DNA of 64,000 nt from UBA9647 sp963739335. GTDB taxonomy: Bacteria > Bacteroidota > Ignavibacteria > UBA10030. The stretch lies in the NCBI GenBank assembly GCA_963739335.1, contig CAVUAC010000051.1, positions 291,732-355,731 of the forward strand. The letters run 5' to 3'. Positions 9,385-18,854 of the stretch are shown here, one piece after another (positions within the stretch are counted from its first letter, which is position 1; the number at the start of each line of letters is the position of its first letter). The position numbers and the translations under genes were made by a program. The notes below the pieces were generated by a model. That model ran no database searches and was not told the origin of the DNA. It worked only from the letters and a program-made list of their open reading frames with translations.

Positions 9385-10029
9385 TTACGAGGCCGAAAGA
9401 CCCAGAAGCTGTTTGACTTTATCGACTGCCAGCACAGCATCACGAGCGTAGCCCTCGGCGCCGATCTCGTCTGCAAAGTTCTGATTCACCGGCGCTCCAC
9501 CAATGATAATTTTAACGTTCGTCCGAAGCCCTGCCGATGCAATTGTTTCGATGGTTGCTCTCATGTTCAGCATCGTTGTTGTGAGCATCGCCGACAGGCC
9601 TACGATGGCAGGATTATGTGCGGTGATCGCTTCAACGAACTTCTGAGGGTGAACATTAAGGCCAAGGTCAACGATTTCAAATCCGGCCCCCTGTAACATG
9701 ATGCCGACGAGGTTTTTGCCGATGTCGTGCATATCGCCTTTTACCGTTCCCATGAGTATCTTGCCGCGTGGGCGTGCACCCTCACGGACGAGCTGCGGCT
9801 TCAGGATCTTGAGGGAAGCGTGCATGGCGCTGGCTGACTGAAGTACCTCGGGCAGGTCCATATCTCCACTCCGCATTTTCTCTCCAACCACCGTCATCCC
9901 GCCGATGAGCCCATCGTTGAGAATGATCTGCGGAGACACGCCCGCCTCAACCAATTGTTGCGTCAGTGCTGTAACCTTTTGAACTTGTCCTTGTTCCAAA
10001 AGCTGAGCGAGGTCGTGCAGTTCTTTCAT
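9385..10029 (-). CDS. mtaC: Corrinoid (cobalamin-binding) methyl carrier protein, MtaC-like
   Basis: A 214-residue two-domain protein. Residues 1-85 form the four-helix methionine-synthase cap domain (LIGGMTVVGEKMRSGDMDLPEVL), and the rest is the B12-binding Rossmann domain with the lower-ligand motif DxHxxG in KGDMHDIGKNLVG. The start chosen is the internal ATG at MKELHDLAQ, because 34 further residues upstream overlap the preceding gene and do not look like this family. It carries the methyl group between the MtaB-like enzyme just downstream and a methyl acceptor enzyme, most likely the UroD/MtaA-like protein encoded just upstream. Confidence 0.93.
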   Translation of the reverse strand: MKELHDLAQLLEQGQVQKVTALTQQLVEAGVSPQIILNDGLIGGMTVVGEKMRSGDMDLPEVLQSASAMHASLKILKPQLVREGARPRGKILMGTVKGDMHDIGKNLVGIMLQGAGFEIVDLGLNVHPQKFVEAITAHNPAIVGLSAMLTTTMLNMRATIETIASAGLRTNVKIIIGGAPVNQNFADEIGAEGYARDAVLAVDKVKQLLGLSAS

Positions 10030-10042
10030 GTGTTTCTTCTCG

Positions 10043-11077
10043 TCATGTTGGATGAGTGAATTCCCGAATCGCTTCCCTGATTCCGACAAGATGGGACAAT
10101 GGCGTTCCATAGGGCACAATCGCCGTTCCAAGGATAAAGCCGGGATACCCGTTCGCCTCCTGAAGATATTTCAAAGCGCGACAGTGGACATTCTCTGAGG
10201 CTATACTGAGGAAATCTGTCGAGTCGATGTTTCGCCGGAATGCCCGTCGGGCCTTTGAGCACTTTACCAGAAACTCCTGGGCGTCTGCTTTTACATCACA
10301 CAGAATATTGTTGGCGTCCGTCTCAAGATATGCATCAATGATCTTCGTTGTGTTGCCTCCAATGATTAACGGAACGTGTGCAACACCAAGCTGGTGGAAA
10401 TGCTCGATGATCTCACGAGTAGGCCCAAGTACGAATTCGCGGTACATTCGAGGTGAAAGCAGATCCGGCGATGTCTGAGAATCAAAGATTACAGTGTTAC
10501 AACCAAGCTCGATGAACGCGCGGCCATAACGTTTGATCGCTTCCGACGCAAATCGCATGAGATCTTTGACGAGACCGGGATGAGTGAGCAAGAGCATGAA
10601 CAAATGCTCCGGTCCAGCAAGATGTGCCGCCAGCGAGAATGGCCCCGAGAGCGCACCGCGAATCGGGATTTCTTTCCCGAGTACTTTTACGATATTCCTT
10701 GCTACTTCGAGGTTGAGCGGCATTCTTCCATCTTTTCGAGGATCGGGCATCTTGAGTGAAGCGACATCTTCAGATCCCTGGAAAACGGCTCCCTCCGGGT
10801 CGATCGCCGGAACCGAGGTGTCTTCGCCTTCATAGTAAATCACTTTGCATCCAACCGCCTCAGCTTCCACATTGTACACGTCAATTCCAATCGTCAACGC
10901 ATCGGGCTGCACACGTTCGTACTCTGCCAGAAGCGCTGTCGTCAGGAGATGCGCATCCCGGCACACTCTTGAAGGCGTTTCCCCAACGAACCAGGCTTTG
11001 TGTTCGTAGATTGCAGGTACAAACGGTACCTGATCCTGTGGTTCACACTTCAAGGCAAGTTCGAGTCTCTTGTTCAT
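10043..11077 (-). CDS. UroD/MtaA-family methyltransferase-like protein, zinc ligands not conserved
   Basis: A 344-residue uroporphyrinogen-decarboxylase fold protein lying 13 bases upstream of mtaC, the place where MtaA (methylcobamide:coenzyme M methyltransferase) is often found. The N-terminal PQDQVPFVPAIY and the block GALSGPFSLAAHLAGPEHLFML are typical of the family. In MtaA a His-x-Cys pair and a later Cys bind zinc; here the corresponding sites read PLIIGGNTT and GTAIVPYGTPL, so the expected ligands are absent. A bacterium would not be expected to use coenzyme M, so the acceptor could be tetrahydrofolate, or the protein could serve another step. Fold and context are clear; reaction is open. 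Confidence 0.75.
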   Translation of the reverse strand: MNKRLELALKCEPQDQVPFVPAIYEHKAWFVGETPSRVCRDAHLLTTALLAEYERVQPDALTIGIDVYNVEAEAVGCKVIYYEGEDTSVPAIDPEGAVFQGSEDVASLKMPDPRKDGRMPLNLEVARNIVKVLGKEIPIRGALSGPFSLAAHLAGPEHLFMLLLTHPGLVKDLMRFASEAIKRYGRAFIELGCNTVIFDSQTSPDLLSPRMYREFVLGPTREIIEHFHQLGVAHVPLIIGGNTTKIIDAYLETDANNILCDVKADAQEFLVKCSKARRAFRRNIDSTDFLSIASENVHCRALKYLQEANGYPGFILGTAIVPYGTPLSHLVGIREAIREFTHPT

Positions 11078-11086
11078 TTGTTCGCT

Positions 11087-12013
11087 TCACACCCTTTGCA
11101 TCATAACGTTTGACTCGAGACTGGTAATCTCTTCCGGGCTTGAGCCTGCGATTTCCCACGTGCGCGCATTCGCAGCACCAGCAGCAGCCCCAAAGGCAAG
11201 ACACCGCTCAAACTTCCATCCTTGCTGGAATCCATAAAGGATGCCGGCAATCATCGCATCACCCGACCCTGTGGGATTCACGGCCTTCACTGAAGGCGGT
11301 GTGATCTTCCAGTAGTGTCCCTGCATTCCAGCGTAGAAAGCGTGGCCCCCGTCGGTGAGAATGCAAAAACGTGCTCCCTTCTCGAGGAGGAGGCAAGTTG
11401 CGTTGATATAATCAACTTCACTGTTCAGGGGTCGCCGAAATGTTATCTCGAACTCACGTTTATTCGGCTTGACAAGCGTCGGCAGCGCTTTGAGGCCAAG
11501 TTCGAACGCAGAGCCGTAGGAGTCCAGAACACTCGGAATCCCGGCCCGGTGGGCGATGGTAATTGCCTCATAGAAAATGTCATCTGCCCCCTAGCCTGGC
11601 GAGCTTCCGCCGCAAACAACCCACGTGCTTCTTGAAGCAAGGTCGTTGATCTTCTTGTTGAGTTTGTGCACGGACTCTTGCTCGACACGGAGCGATGGTT
11701 CAAACATCGCGGTCCATGTCCCGTCAGGCTCACAGTACGTTATGCCCTCCCGGGTCATCGCCTGCGTTTGAACAAAGTCCTGCTCGATTGCTTCCTCACG
11801 CAGCAATCTGGAGACAATCGAACCGATCTCTCCCCCGAGAAATCCCGTTGCGACCGTTTTGATGCCTAATCGCTTCAGCTGGCGCGAGACGTTTATCCCC
11901 TTTCCGCCCGCAACCATTTCAATTTTCAATGCACGGTGGATCGTCCCGCGCTCCAGTCGCTCGATATAGACGGTCTTATCGAGCATGGGATTCAGTGTAA
12001 TCGTCGTTATCAT
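11087..12013 (-). pseudogene. 1-phosphofructokinase/PfkB-family kinase interrupted by an in-frame TAG
   Basis: The frame reads a complete PfkB-type kinase: MITTITLNPMLDKTVYIERL at the start (FruK/LacC style), GGKGINVSRQLKRLG near residue 36, and the catalytic AVNPTGSGDAMIAG near the end. A single TAG at 11,591-11,593 breaks it just after CGGSSPG; the frame then continues without further stops to TGA at 11,087. The start is the ATG at 12,011-12,013, preceded by AGCAGGG; a GTG six codons upstream is less likely. Either the gene is freshly inactivated, the TAG is read through, or it is a base error. Intact, it would phosphorylate a sugar phosphate such as fructose 1-phosphate or tagatose 6-phosphate. 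Confidence 0.8.
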
Positions 12014-12031
12014 CCCTGCTGCCTCAAACAC

Positions 12032-14275
12032 CTATTTCTGTTCTATCGTATCTTCCCAATACCTCCACTTCACATAACCGACTCTGTCAGGCGATCCGTC
12101 AAGCTGAAGCCCGTGCGTATCCCCCAACGCCTCCATGAGCGGTTTTCCTCTGTAAAAAACCCTCAGAACATTCGCCGCTGAGTACGTCACGCTCTGTTTG
12201 CTAACCATAGCAACGAGGTAATGTGCGTCTGTCTCAAAGTCACCGTACCCCACCTTGCCGAGTGAATAGAGATAGCGTGGACGAATGTCCTCACGTGCGA
12301 CGTCCATGGCGAGATCCACTTTCACGCAGATAGAGGATATGCGGTCTCCACGGTTGAGTTGAATCCCAACGGCCTTATAAGGGACAGTCACGTCGATCAG
12401 TTTGATTCTTGATCTCAGATTCTCAATGTCAGCTCCCCGCCGATGAGGGATCAGCACCGTGACAAAGAGCTCTGTATCACCTGATTTATACTGACTCGAG
12501 ATCGTCTGGTAGATGGCATTTTCTTTTTGATAGCTTCGCGAAATTGGCTCGACACCAATCGTCTTCGCGTACGCCTCTGGGAAAATTACGAGCAAGGAAT
12601 AATCCGTTGGGAATTTGGTTCTTTGAATTGAATCTGTCACTACGTCAAAGTAGTCTTTTCCCTTGTCCAGCAAGTTCAGGGCATGCCACATGGTTGAGAA
12701 GGTGTAGTACCCCGAACGGAGAATCTTGATGGCATCGACAACGACAAACCAGCCCTCTTCTCTGACATAGGTGATGACCCGATCGGATTGGTACCCAAGC
12801 TCTTCGTCGATTACTCTCGTCCGGCTCATGTCGACTTCCTTAAGATTCAGGAAGTCGATCTTCCGGGTTCTGACCGCACGATACGCACCTGAGTTTTGAA
12901 CAAACTCCAGGAGTGCCTGATGGCTATCACGTTTGCCCGCTCGTGCAACAAGCCGATTGTGAAAATAGTCTTGCCGCCAGGCTCCATATGGGCCGCTCGG
13001 AAGATCGCTACGGTAGTCAGCATCATGCAGGAGAACCGACCCTTCGCTCATCAAGAGAGGGATGCTGTTCTCATCCGCATGCCCGTGAGTCATCTTTTCC
13101 TCTTCGACGGAAATTGTCTGTCGCAGGAACTCTCGGTGGGTCCATCCCCCATCCCCCTCATCCCGGTAGTTAAGGAGCATATAGGTGCTCGTTGGCTCCC
13201 ATCCGTTGCGGTAAACGATCTTCTTACCGACGACGTCTTCCAGCACTTCTTGTGAAAGGCTCGTCGGCTGTTTTGGTTTCACGGATTCGTCCGCCCACCG
13301 ATACGCATCGGACAGGTAGTAAGCTTCACCCACACCTATTGGCACCCCGGTTTTCCTGGCTGTTTCAAAGGTGGTTTTTGCCGCCCACTTCAATTCCGGG
13401 TCCTTGTAGACTGCCGCTCCCTTCTCGAAGATTGCCACAAACCTCAGCGACTCCAAGCCCGACAACCATCGCGCATCGCCGAATTCCGGCACCGTACCTT
13501 GCGGACCAATGAGCTTCAAAAAGTACTGCAGATAGTATTTCGTCAGGGGTGAATCGAATAACTCTGTTTTACGGGTGGCATCTGCATAGGAGTAGAGTGC
13601 CATCAGCCATACCGGATGGTACACTGTCGCATCTTCAATTTCCCACTGCTTCATGCTGTCGTCCGCAAGAATGTGAGCCATTTGCTTCCACTTTACGGCA
13701 TGAGGATGATTGGGAGACGCCTGAACCGCATAGATGAGCGCCTCTGCACGAAGCATGGCCCTGTTATGCGTGCCCCATTCTGGGAAAAAGAAGACGAAGT
13801 CGGCACTTCCCGCGATATCCTCTTCGATCTTGCGGCGCGATTGTTCGTCCAGAACACCGCTGTTTCGTATTCTGAGATATGCTCGAATGTACGGCGGCAT
13901 AAAGAAGAAATTTGCTATCGCTGGAATACCATTAGCGTATTCTGCGCGCGTTTTCCAATAGTCTTTCGGATATGAGTTTCGGAGCTCGCCGTAGGAAACG
14001 AGCAATTCTGCGGTTCGCTTTGCGTAGATCTCATCCTTCGTCACTTCGTACAGAAACCCCAGCGTCCCAGCAAGATACACCGGAAAGCCCGGAGAATTGT
14101 AGCCCCAGAGGGGGCTCGGCTTGTAGTCCTGTTTCCACTTCTCGATGAGGCCTGGATTATCACGCCACCCTTGATCCGCCGCTTTCTTGATCTGTTCCAG
14201 ATACAGAGACTTCTGGGACACGGCAGAGCTAAGACAAACGATACTGATGATAAGCAGTCTGCTGAGTCTGGTCAT
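12032..14275 (-). CDS. Secreted heparinase II/III-like polysaccharide lyase
   Basis: A 747-residue protein with a clear signal peptide (MTRLSRLLIISIVCLSSAVS). The N-terminal half is an (alpha/alpha) barrel with repeated helices such as WGTHNRAMLRAEALIYA; the C-terminal half holds the heparinase II/III beta-sandwich hallmark HGHADENSIPLLMSEGSVLL near residue 405. Enzymes of this group cut uronic-acid polysaccharides by beta-elimination outside the cytoplasm. The gene ends with TAG directly in front of, and in frame with, the PfkB-type gene. The next upstream gene is a ROK kinase. Polysaccharide target is unknown; alginate, heparin-like and pectin-like substrates all occur in related families. 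Confidence 0.8.
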   Translation of the reverse strand: MTRLSRLLIISIVCLSSAVSQKSLYLEQIKKAADQGWRDNPGLIEKWKQDYKPSPLWGYNSPGFPVYLAGTLGFLYEVTKDEIYAKRTAELLVSYGELRNSYPKDYWKTRAEYANGIPAIANFFFMPPYIRAYLRIRNSGVLDEQSRRKIEEDIAGSADFVFFFPEWGTHNRAMLRAEALIYAVQASPNHPHAVKWKQMAHILADDSMKQWEIEDATVYHPVWLMALYSYADATRKTELFDSPLTKYYLQYFLKLIGPQGTVPEFGDARWLSGLESLRFVAIFEKGAAVYKDPELKWAAKTTFETARKTGVPIGVGEAYYLSDAYRWADESVKPKQPTSLSQEVLEDVVGKKIVYRNGWEPTSTYMLLNYRDEGDGGWTHREFLRQTISVEEEKMTHGHADENSIPLLMSEGSVLLHDADYRSDLPSGPYGAWRQDYFHNRLVARAGKRDSHQALLEFVQNSGAYRAVRTRKIDFLNLKEVDMSRTRVIDEELGYQSDRVITYVREEGWFVVVDAIKILRSGYYTFSTMWHALNLLDKGKDYFDVVTDSIQRTKFPTDYSLLVIFPEAYAKTIGVEPISRSYQKENAIYQTISSQYKSGDTELFVTVLIPHRRGADIENLRSRIKLIDVTVPYKAVGIQLNRGDRISSICVKVDLAMDVAREDIRPRYLYSLGKVGYGDFETDAHYLVAMVSKQSVTYSAANVLRVFYRGKPLMEALGDTHGLQLDGSPDRVGYVKWRYWEDTIEQK

Positions 14276-14334
14276 GGTGCGAGTCCCTTTGTATGTGTTT
14301 CAAATCCTTCGGCCATCGTGCAGCCCGACAGTCG

Positions 14335-15258
14335 TTACGTCCCCAGCAAAGCCCCCTGGTCAAGAGCAGCGCAGAGCGATGCCACATCGCCTATCTGTTC
14401 CCCTAGTTGAGCGGGGACAATGGTGCAGGCTTTTTTTGCCTGAGGCAGTGCTTCCTTCCGAAAGATCTCTTCTGCAACAGGTAAGAATGCCTCCCGAATG
14501 CGCACTCCGAGTCCACCGAGGATGATGCGTTCGGGATTCAAGAGGTCAGCGATCATTGCGAGTCCGCGGCCCAGGTAAAAGCCTGCCCGCTCGAACACTT
14601 GACGCCCTTCCGCCGAGCCGGCTTGATACGCCGCGTAAACATCCGACACTGTCGCTGACTCTGTCCAAAGTCGTGGGAACATTTGTTGAGCAAGCTTTGC
14701 CATACCCATTCCACTTCCAAATGCTTCCAGCGATCCCACTTTGCCGTAACAGAGCGGGCCGTCTTCCGAAACCCGGATATGTCCGATCTCCCCCGCGGTA
14801 TCACTTGTCCCTCGGTACAGTCGTCCGTCGAGAATCAGTCCGGCTCCAAAACCCGTCCCCATCGTAAGAAACACAATATTGTGGAACCCTTTCCCTGCAC
14901 CAAAATAGAATTCGGCAAGTGCTCCTGCGTTGCCATCGTGTTCCACATACACGGGCAGAGAAAATCGACTTCTGAGCAATTGTTTCAACGGAATGTCGTT
15001 CCATCCGGGGAGGTGGGGCGGAGACTGAACGACCCCCTCCAGGATGTTGAGGGGGCCACCAATAGAAACGCTGATCGCTTCGATGCGGTCAGACGTCGCA
15101 GAGATGGCCATCTGTATGGTAGACGACAATTCATCATAAATAGGCTGGAATCCTCGCTCGGGTGTGGTTGCAAATTGCTTTTTCCAGCGGATCTCTCCAC
15201 GGTGAGTGCCGACGACAACCGCGGTCTTCGTTCCACCAATGTCCAGTCCAAGAATCAT
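14335..15258 (-). CDS. ROK-family sugar kinase
   Basis: A 307-residue protein with ROK signatures: LGLDIGGTKTAVVV (phosphate-binding loop), the catalytic Asp in VYVEHDGNAGALAEF, and TMGTGFGAGLILDGRLYRG. It probably phosphorylates glucose or another hexose. The zinc-binding motif CxCGxxGC that most ROK proteins have is replaced by PLCYGKVGSLEAFGSG, so at least two ligand cysteines are missing. Its start overlaps by four bases (ATGA) the stop of a decayed M20 peptidase reading frame, evidence that the two once formed one translational unit. Confidence 0.9.
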   Translation of the reverse strand: MILGLDIGGTKTAVVVGTHRGEIRWKKQFATTPERGFQPIYDELSSTIQMAISATSDRIEAISVSIGGPLNILEGVVQSPPHLPGWNDIPLKQLLRSRFSLPVYVEHDGNAGALAEFYFGAGKGFHNIVFLTMGTGFGAGLILDGRLYRGTSDTAGEIGHIRVSEDGPLCYGKVGSLEAFGSGMGMAKLAQQMFPRLWTESATVSDVYAAYQAGSAEGRQVFERAGFYLGRGLAMIADLLNPERIILGGLGVRIREAFLPVAEEIFRKEALPQAKKACTIVPAQLGEQIGDVASLCAALDQGALLGT

Positions 15259-15700
15259 GTGGTCAAGAGCCTTTCGATAATTCTGACTGCCTGATGCAGC
15301 TGCTGTACCTCAACGTATTCTGAATCGGTGTGGGCTTGTGTGATATCTCCGAGACCAAGAACAACCGTCGGCACACCGACGTATTGGGGAGCCTTGAGAA
15401 CGGCGTCCTTGCCGGCAAATACTGTACTTCCAGCGTATGCTTCTTTAGAAAATTGAGAACACGTTTGAATTCGGACGGATCAAACCGGCCGTCTTCCACG
15501 ATCTGGAGAATCGTTGTGGTTGGCTCAACAACCACCTTCTGTGTGACAGATGTATAGGCAGCCTCGGCATCAGTGTAGTTGATCCAGCGGCCGTTATGAT
15601 GGAGGCCGATGCAATAGCCCTCGCTATCTTCGAACTGTGCAACCATCATTGGTTTATCCCCCGGGGACCTGTTATTCTGTGAATGTATCGTGCATGCGGT
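15255..15700 (-). pseudogene. M20-type peptidase remnant, C-terminal end, frameshifted
   Basis: The last 55 codons of the minus frame read AGSTVFAGKDAVLKAPQYVG then PTVVLGLGDITQAHTDSEYV and end TGA, the typical C-terminus of an M20 (ArgE/DapE-like) peptidase with its QAHT metal-site loop. Upstream, a different frame from about 15,450 to 15,700 carries unrelated-looking but coding-like text (EDGRFDPSEFKRVLNFLKK). A one-base shift near 15,450 separates them, and no N-terminal catalytic domain is present. The TGA overlaps the ROK start codon. I read this as a truncated, inactive gene. Confidence 0.6.
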
Positions 15701-15860
15701 TAGGCATTCTTCTTTTCCTTGAAGTACACCCCCACTGGATGTTGGTCGGCCAGTTTACAATGTAGAATGTGGGATTCAGATACGGCTGGAATTCCGGGTT
15801 CCTCTTGAAAAGGCCCAGGAGGTCCTCAATCATGTCCACCAGCATTGACCGAAATCAATC
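15700..15860 (-). pseudogene. Unidentified coding fragment
   Basis: A short minus-strand stretch reads as protein, starting MLVDMIEDLLGLFKRNPEFQ then PYLNPTFYIVNWPTNIQW, and after a one-base shift ends in a run like GVYFKEKKNA with TAA. It has the feel of a real protein C-terminus, but it is too short and broken to place in a family. Between it and the PfkB gene at 15,980 about 120 bases hold nothing recognisable. Confidence 0.35.
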
Positions 15861-15979
15861 AAAGGGAAAATACCGCTCCCGATCCCAATGCGAATGGGAT
15901 ACCATGTAATATGTTGGTCTCATAAACTCTGGTACAGTGGGTCACACCGACAAAGGCTCGGGGTGAACTGCGCGAAAGA

Positions 15980-16924
15980 TTACTCCAGATATCGATTGAG
16001 TGCTTGAATCGCGGTTGACGTGCCCACCGCTGAAACACAGCTTGCCGCGACAGTATTGGCAAGTCTGGCTGCTTTGAATGCATCCAGCCCCTTGAGCGTC
16101 CCCGCGATGAAGCCTGCAACGAAAGCATCTCCCGCCCCTGTTGCATCGACAACGCTCTTCACGTGCCACGCCTTCACATATCCTGATCGACGGCCATCGG
16201 AAATGTAACACCCCCGAGCACCAAGCTTAACGCCAACAACGTGCGGCGCGCCAGCCCGGAAGAGAAACTCGACGATTGCTTCGGGCGTCTTGCACCCCGT
16301 AATCCTCACCGCCTCTTCATAGCTGGGGACGAAGAAGTCGACGAACGGCAGGAATCCTTTCAGAGCCGATGTTGTAACACGCGGCGAGGCGGCACTATCG
16401 AGAAATAGTTTCAGCGACGTCTTTGCCTTGAGCGTGCGAAACAAGTGTTTGAATTCTTTCTCCGTCTCCGGCAGAAGACCGAGATAGCCGAAGGCAAGGA
16501 TCCGTGCTTTTTGAAGCAGAGGAATGTAAGCCAGGACATCGCTCGCTCGAAAATGCGCCATGCATCCGCGCGTGTGAAGAAAGGTACGCTCACCATCTTT
16601 GCCGACACTGACCATGGTTGCTGACGTTTGGGCCTTGGCATCAACGATGACGCCTTCCGTGTCAATCCCAAACGTGCGATAGTGTTGCGTCACAAACCTC
16701 CCAAGCGAATCGTTGCCGACCCGCGTAATGGCCCCAACCCTGAAACCCAGTTTCGCAAGGTCAATACCGACATTCGAGACATTACCGCCGGTAGTAAGCG
16801 TGATGGAGTCAAGGAGCTTCAGAGCTCCACGTTTAGGTAGATTTCTCAGGTCAACGGGCCGACCGATGACATCGGCGACTGCCAAACCCGCAACTATAAC
16901 ATCGAAATGTTGAGGATGGTTCAT
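15980..16924 (-). CDS. PfkB-family carbohydrate kinase
   Basis: A 314-residue ribokinase-like kinase. Seen: LTTGGNVSNVGIDLAKLGFR (sugar-binding GG motif) near residue 41, the lid region FGIDTEGVIVD, and the catalytic VVDATGAGDAFVAGFIAGT near 250 with the base Asp. Family members phosphorylate ribose, fructose, 2-keto-3-deoxygluconate and related sugars. The last of these would suit a uronate pathway started by the lyase genes nearby, but the sequence alone does not decide it. It lies downstream of the 609-residue secreted protein with a gap of about 90 bases. Confidence 0.9.
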   Translation of the reverse strand: MNHPQHFDVIVAGLAVADVIGRPVDLRNLPKRGALKLLDSITLTTGGNVSNVGIDLAKLGFRVGAITRVGNDSLGRFVTQHYRTFGIDTEGVIVDAKAQTSATMVSVGKDGERTFLHTRGCMAHFRASDVLAYIPLLQKARILAFGYLGLLPETEKEFKHLFRTLKAKTSLKLFLDSAASPRVTTSALKGFLPFVDFFVPSYEEAVRITGCKTPEAIVEFLFRAGAPHVVGVKLGARGCYISDGRRSGYVKAWHVKSVVDATGAGDAFVAGFIAGTLKGLDAFKAARLANTVAASCVSAVGTSTAIQALNRYLE

Positions 16925-17017
16925 AATTACACGGACTTTCGTTGTTTTCGTTTGAGATGATTGCGATCCGCAAAGAGGGTTCTCCCTCCTCTTTCGTACT
17001 TTTCAGAAGGTGTCTCG

Positions 17018-18847
17018 TCACTCCGTAATTTTGACTGCTTTGAAGTCCAGGGCCATCTTCTTGTTTTTGTACGTGATCGTCAACTTCTCACTTCCCACTT
17101 CAGCATGGAGGTATGGTCCTTCGAAAAGCTTCGTCTTTGAGAGATCGATCCTATTTCCATTCAGCATTCGTTTCTCTGGAAACGCAAACTCCATCCTATC
17201 CCCTCCAAGCGTTGCATACCGAACGGACACCGAGCCAGGATTGAGTGCAGCCTTTGGAACATGCCTTTGGAGTTTCGAGCGAAAACGCTCAAATGAATCG
17301 ATTTCATCCTTCGACCTCACCTCGATGATGTAGCCGTTCTGGGGTTTGTGACTCCGCAAGCGCCAGTTTCCGGTCTCTTTGATTCGCTCGTTCTGCGGTT
17401 TCCCGATGTCGTTCAGGGTGTTTCCGTTTGCTTCGGCCTCCTCCTTCCACTCATACTCCTGCAATGGATACCAACCCACATAGGTATCGCCAGCCTTGCA
17501 TGCAATCCAACCGGAGGGATCGACAATTCTCTCTTCGAGGTTCCTGGGGAAGAAACCATCGATGTGTTCAGTTGTTGTGCCCGGCTTGATATCATAGAGG
17601 ACGATCAGCGTATTCTTATGCTGAAATGTCCGTTCATAGGGGGAACCACCGGTCCATTTGTCAGGATTGTTGTATGTTCCCTTTGAGGCTACCACATCTG
17701 CTATAAGCGTTTTTACTTCTTCCGGAAAGAACATGCCGACCTCTGTCGCCGACCAGTATGGGTGAAGACCAAAGATCGTCGTGTACGGCCGACCATAGGT
17801 GTACCGCACCCCCCATGTATGTTGCTGGATTGGCTGCAGGATGCCCCCCTGAAGGGATCCAATGCCATAATCCTTTGTGATGTAGGAATATTTATAGACC
17901 GGCGGATTTTTCTCAGGACCGAAACGGATGACATTCCGAACGCGTTTACGCTCTTTGTGGATATAGGTCTTACTTCGATCGACAGCAATCGAATAAATGA
18001 TCTCGGGGAGCCGATAGTTGGAGAGGGCCGGGAGGACGACCCATCCCATATTCGACGGTTCACCCGTGCCGAAATAGAGGTACGCAAACCCGGATGCCCC
18101 GGAGAGGAGGGGCTTGTAGACCGCCGGCTGATAAATTCTGCTGTAGCCGCCAATGTATTGGCCATCGAGATGCTCCGCTGCAAAATCCGCAAAGATATAG
18201 TCCGCCATCATCATGCCGCGTTTTTGCATCTCAGAGTCCTGAGCAAACTGCGAAAGAAGAATCATCGGCATCGCGTATTCCGGAAAATAGTCAGGTGAAT
18301 CGAACTCGCCCTGCCCGATGGTCGTCGAGATCTTCATCCAGTGAATGAGGTAGTCTTTTGCGTCCCGAAGGTTTTCATCAGAGCTCTTTCCGTTATACCA
18401 TTCCGACCCGGGCAAATGAGGCCACTGCTCTGCTGCAAGGAACAGGGCAGAGTAGTACATACACCAGTGATTTTCGGTGTCGCCGCGATACGGAGCATAC
18501 GTCTTCCAGGCGTTGCGATTAGCAGCCTTCGCCTCAGCCGACATCTTATCCTTGCCGTGCAAGTATGTTCCAATCGCCGGAATCATCCAGAACATATCCC
18601 CGCGCGGATCACGGAGCAAGTCGATGAACATCCTGTCCGCTTGAGCGATGTCTTTGTCGTGCGCGTATCGTGTCGCGATCTGATAATAGCCTGGCGATTG
18701 CATCGTATCATAGGCCGATGTTACGAATGCGACACGCTTCTCGAACTCTTTCAGATACGTCTCGCGGCTCAGGACTTGTGCATGGGCGCTCTGCAGAGCA
18801 GTGAGAACCAGGAGCAATAATAACCTCTTGCCGTTCATTGTCAGCAA
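17018..18847 (-). CDS. Secreted protein of unknown function, probable (alpha/alpha)-barrel carbohydrate-active enzyme
   Basis: A 609-residue protein with a signal peptide (MNGKRLLLLLVLTALQSAHA, cleavage after AHA; the ATG three codons further up is also possible). The first 350 residues contain repeated aromatic helices such as RGDTENHWCMYYSALFLAAE and GEFDSPDYFPEYAMPMILLS, which suggest an (alpha/alpha) toroid; the rest is beta-rich. No catalytic motif I can name is present. It lies between a beta-propeller protein gene and a PfkB kinase gene in the same direction, so polysaccharide breakdown is the likely role. It could be an unclassified lyase or hydrolase. Confidence 0.6.
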   Translation of the reverse strand: MLTMNGKRLLLLLVLTALQSAHAQVLSRETYLKEFEKRVAFVTSAYDTMQSPGYYQIATRYAHDKDIAQADRMFIDLLRDPRGDMFWMIPAIGTYLHGKDKMSAEAKAANRNAWKTYAPYRGDTENHWCMYYSALFLAAEQWPHLPGSEWYNGKSSDENLRDAKDYLIHWMKISTTIGQGEFDSPDYFPEYAMPMILLSQFAQDSEMQKRGMMMADYIFADFAAEHLDGQYIGGYSRIYQPAVYKPLLSGASGFAYLYFGTGEPSNMGWVVLPALSNYRLPEIIYSIAVDRSKTYIHKERKRVRNVIRFGPEKNPPVYKYSYITKDYGIGSLQGGILQPIQQHTWGVRYTYGRPYTTIFGLHPYWSATEVGMFFPEEVKTLIADVVASKGTYNNPDKWTGGSPYERTFQHKNTLIVLYDIKPGTTTEHIDGFFPRNLEERIVDPSGWIACKAGDTYVGWYPLQEYEWKEEAEANGNTLNDIGKPQNERIKETGNWRLRSHKPQNGYIIEVRSKDEIDSFERFRSKLQRHVPKAALNPGSVSVRYATLGGDRMEFAFPEKRMLNGNRIDLSKTKLFEGPYLHAEVGSEKLTITYKNKKMALDFKAVKITE

Positions 18848-18854
18848 TTCCTTG

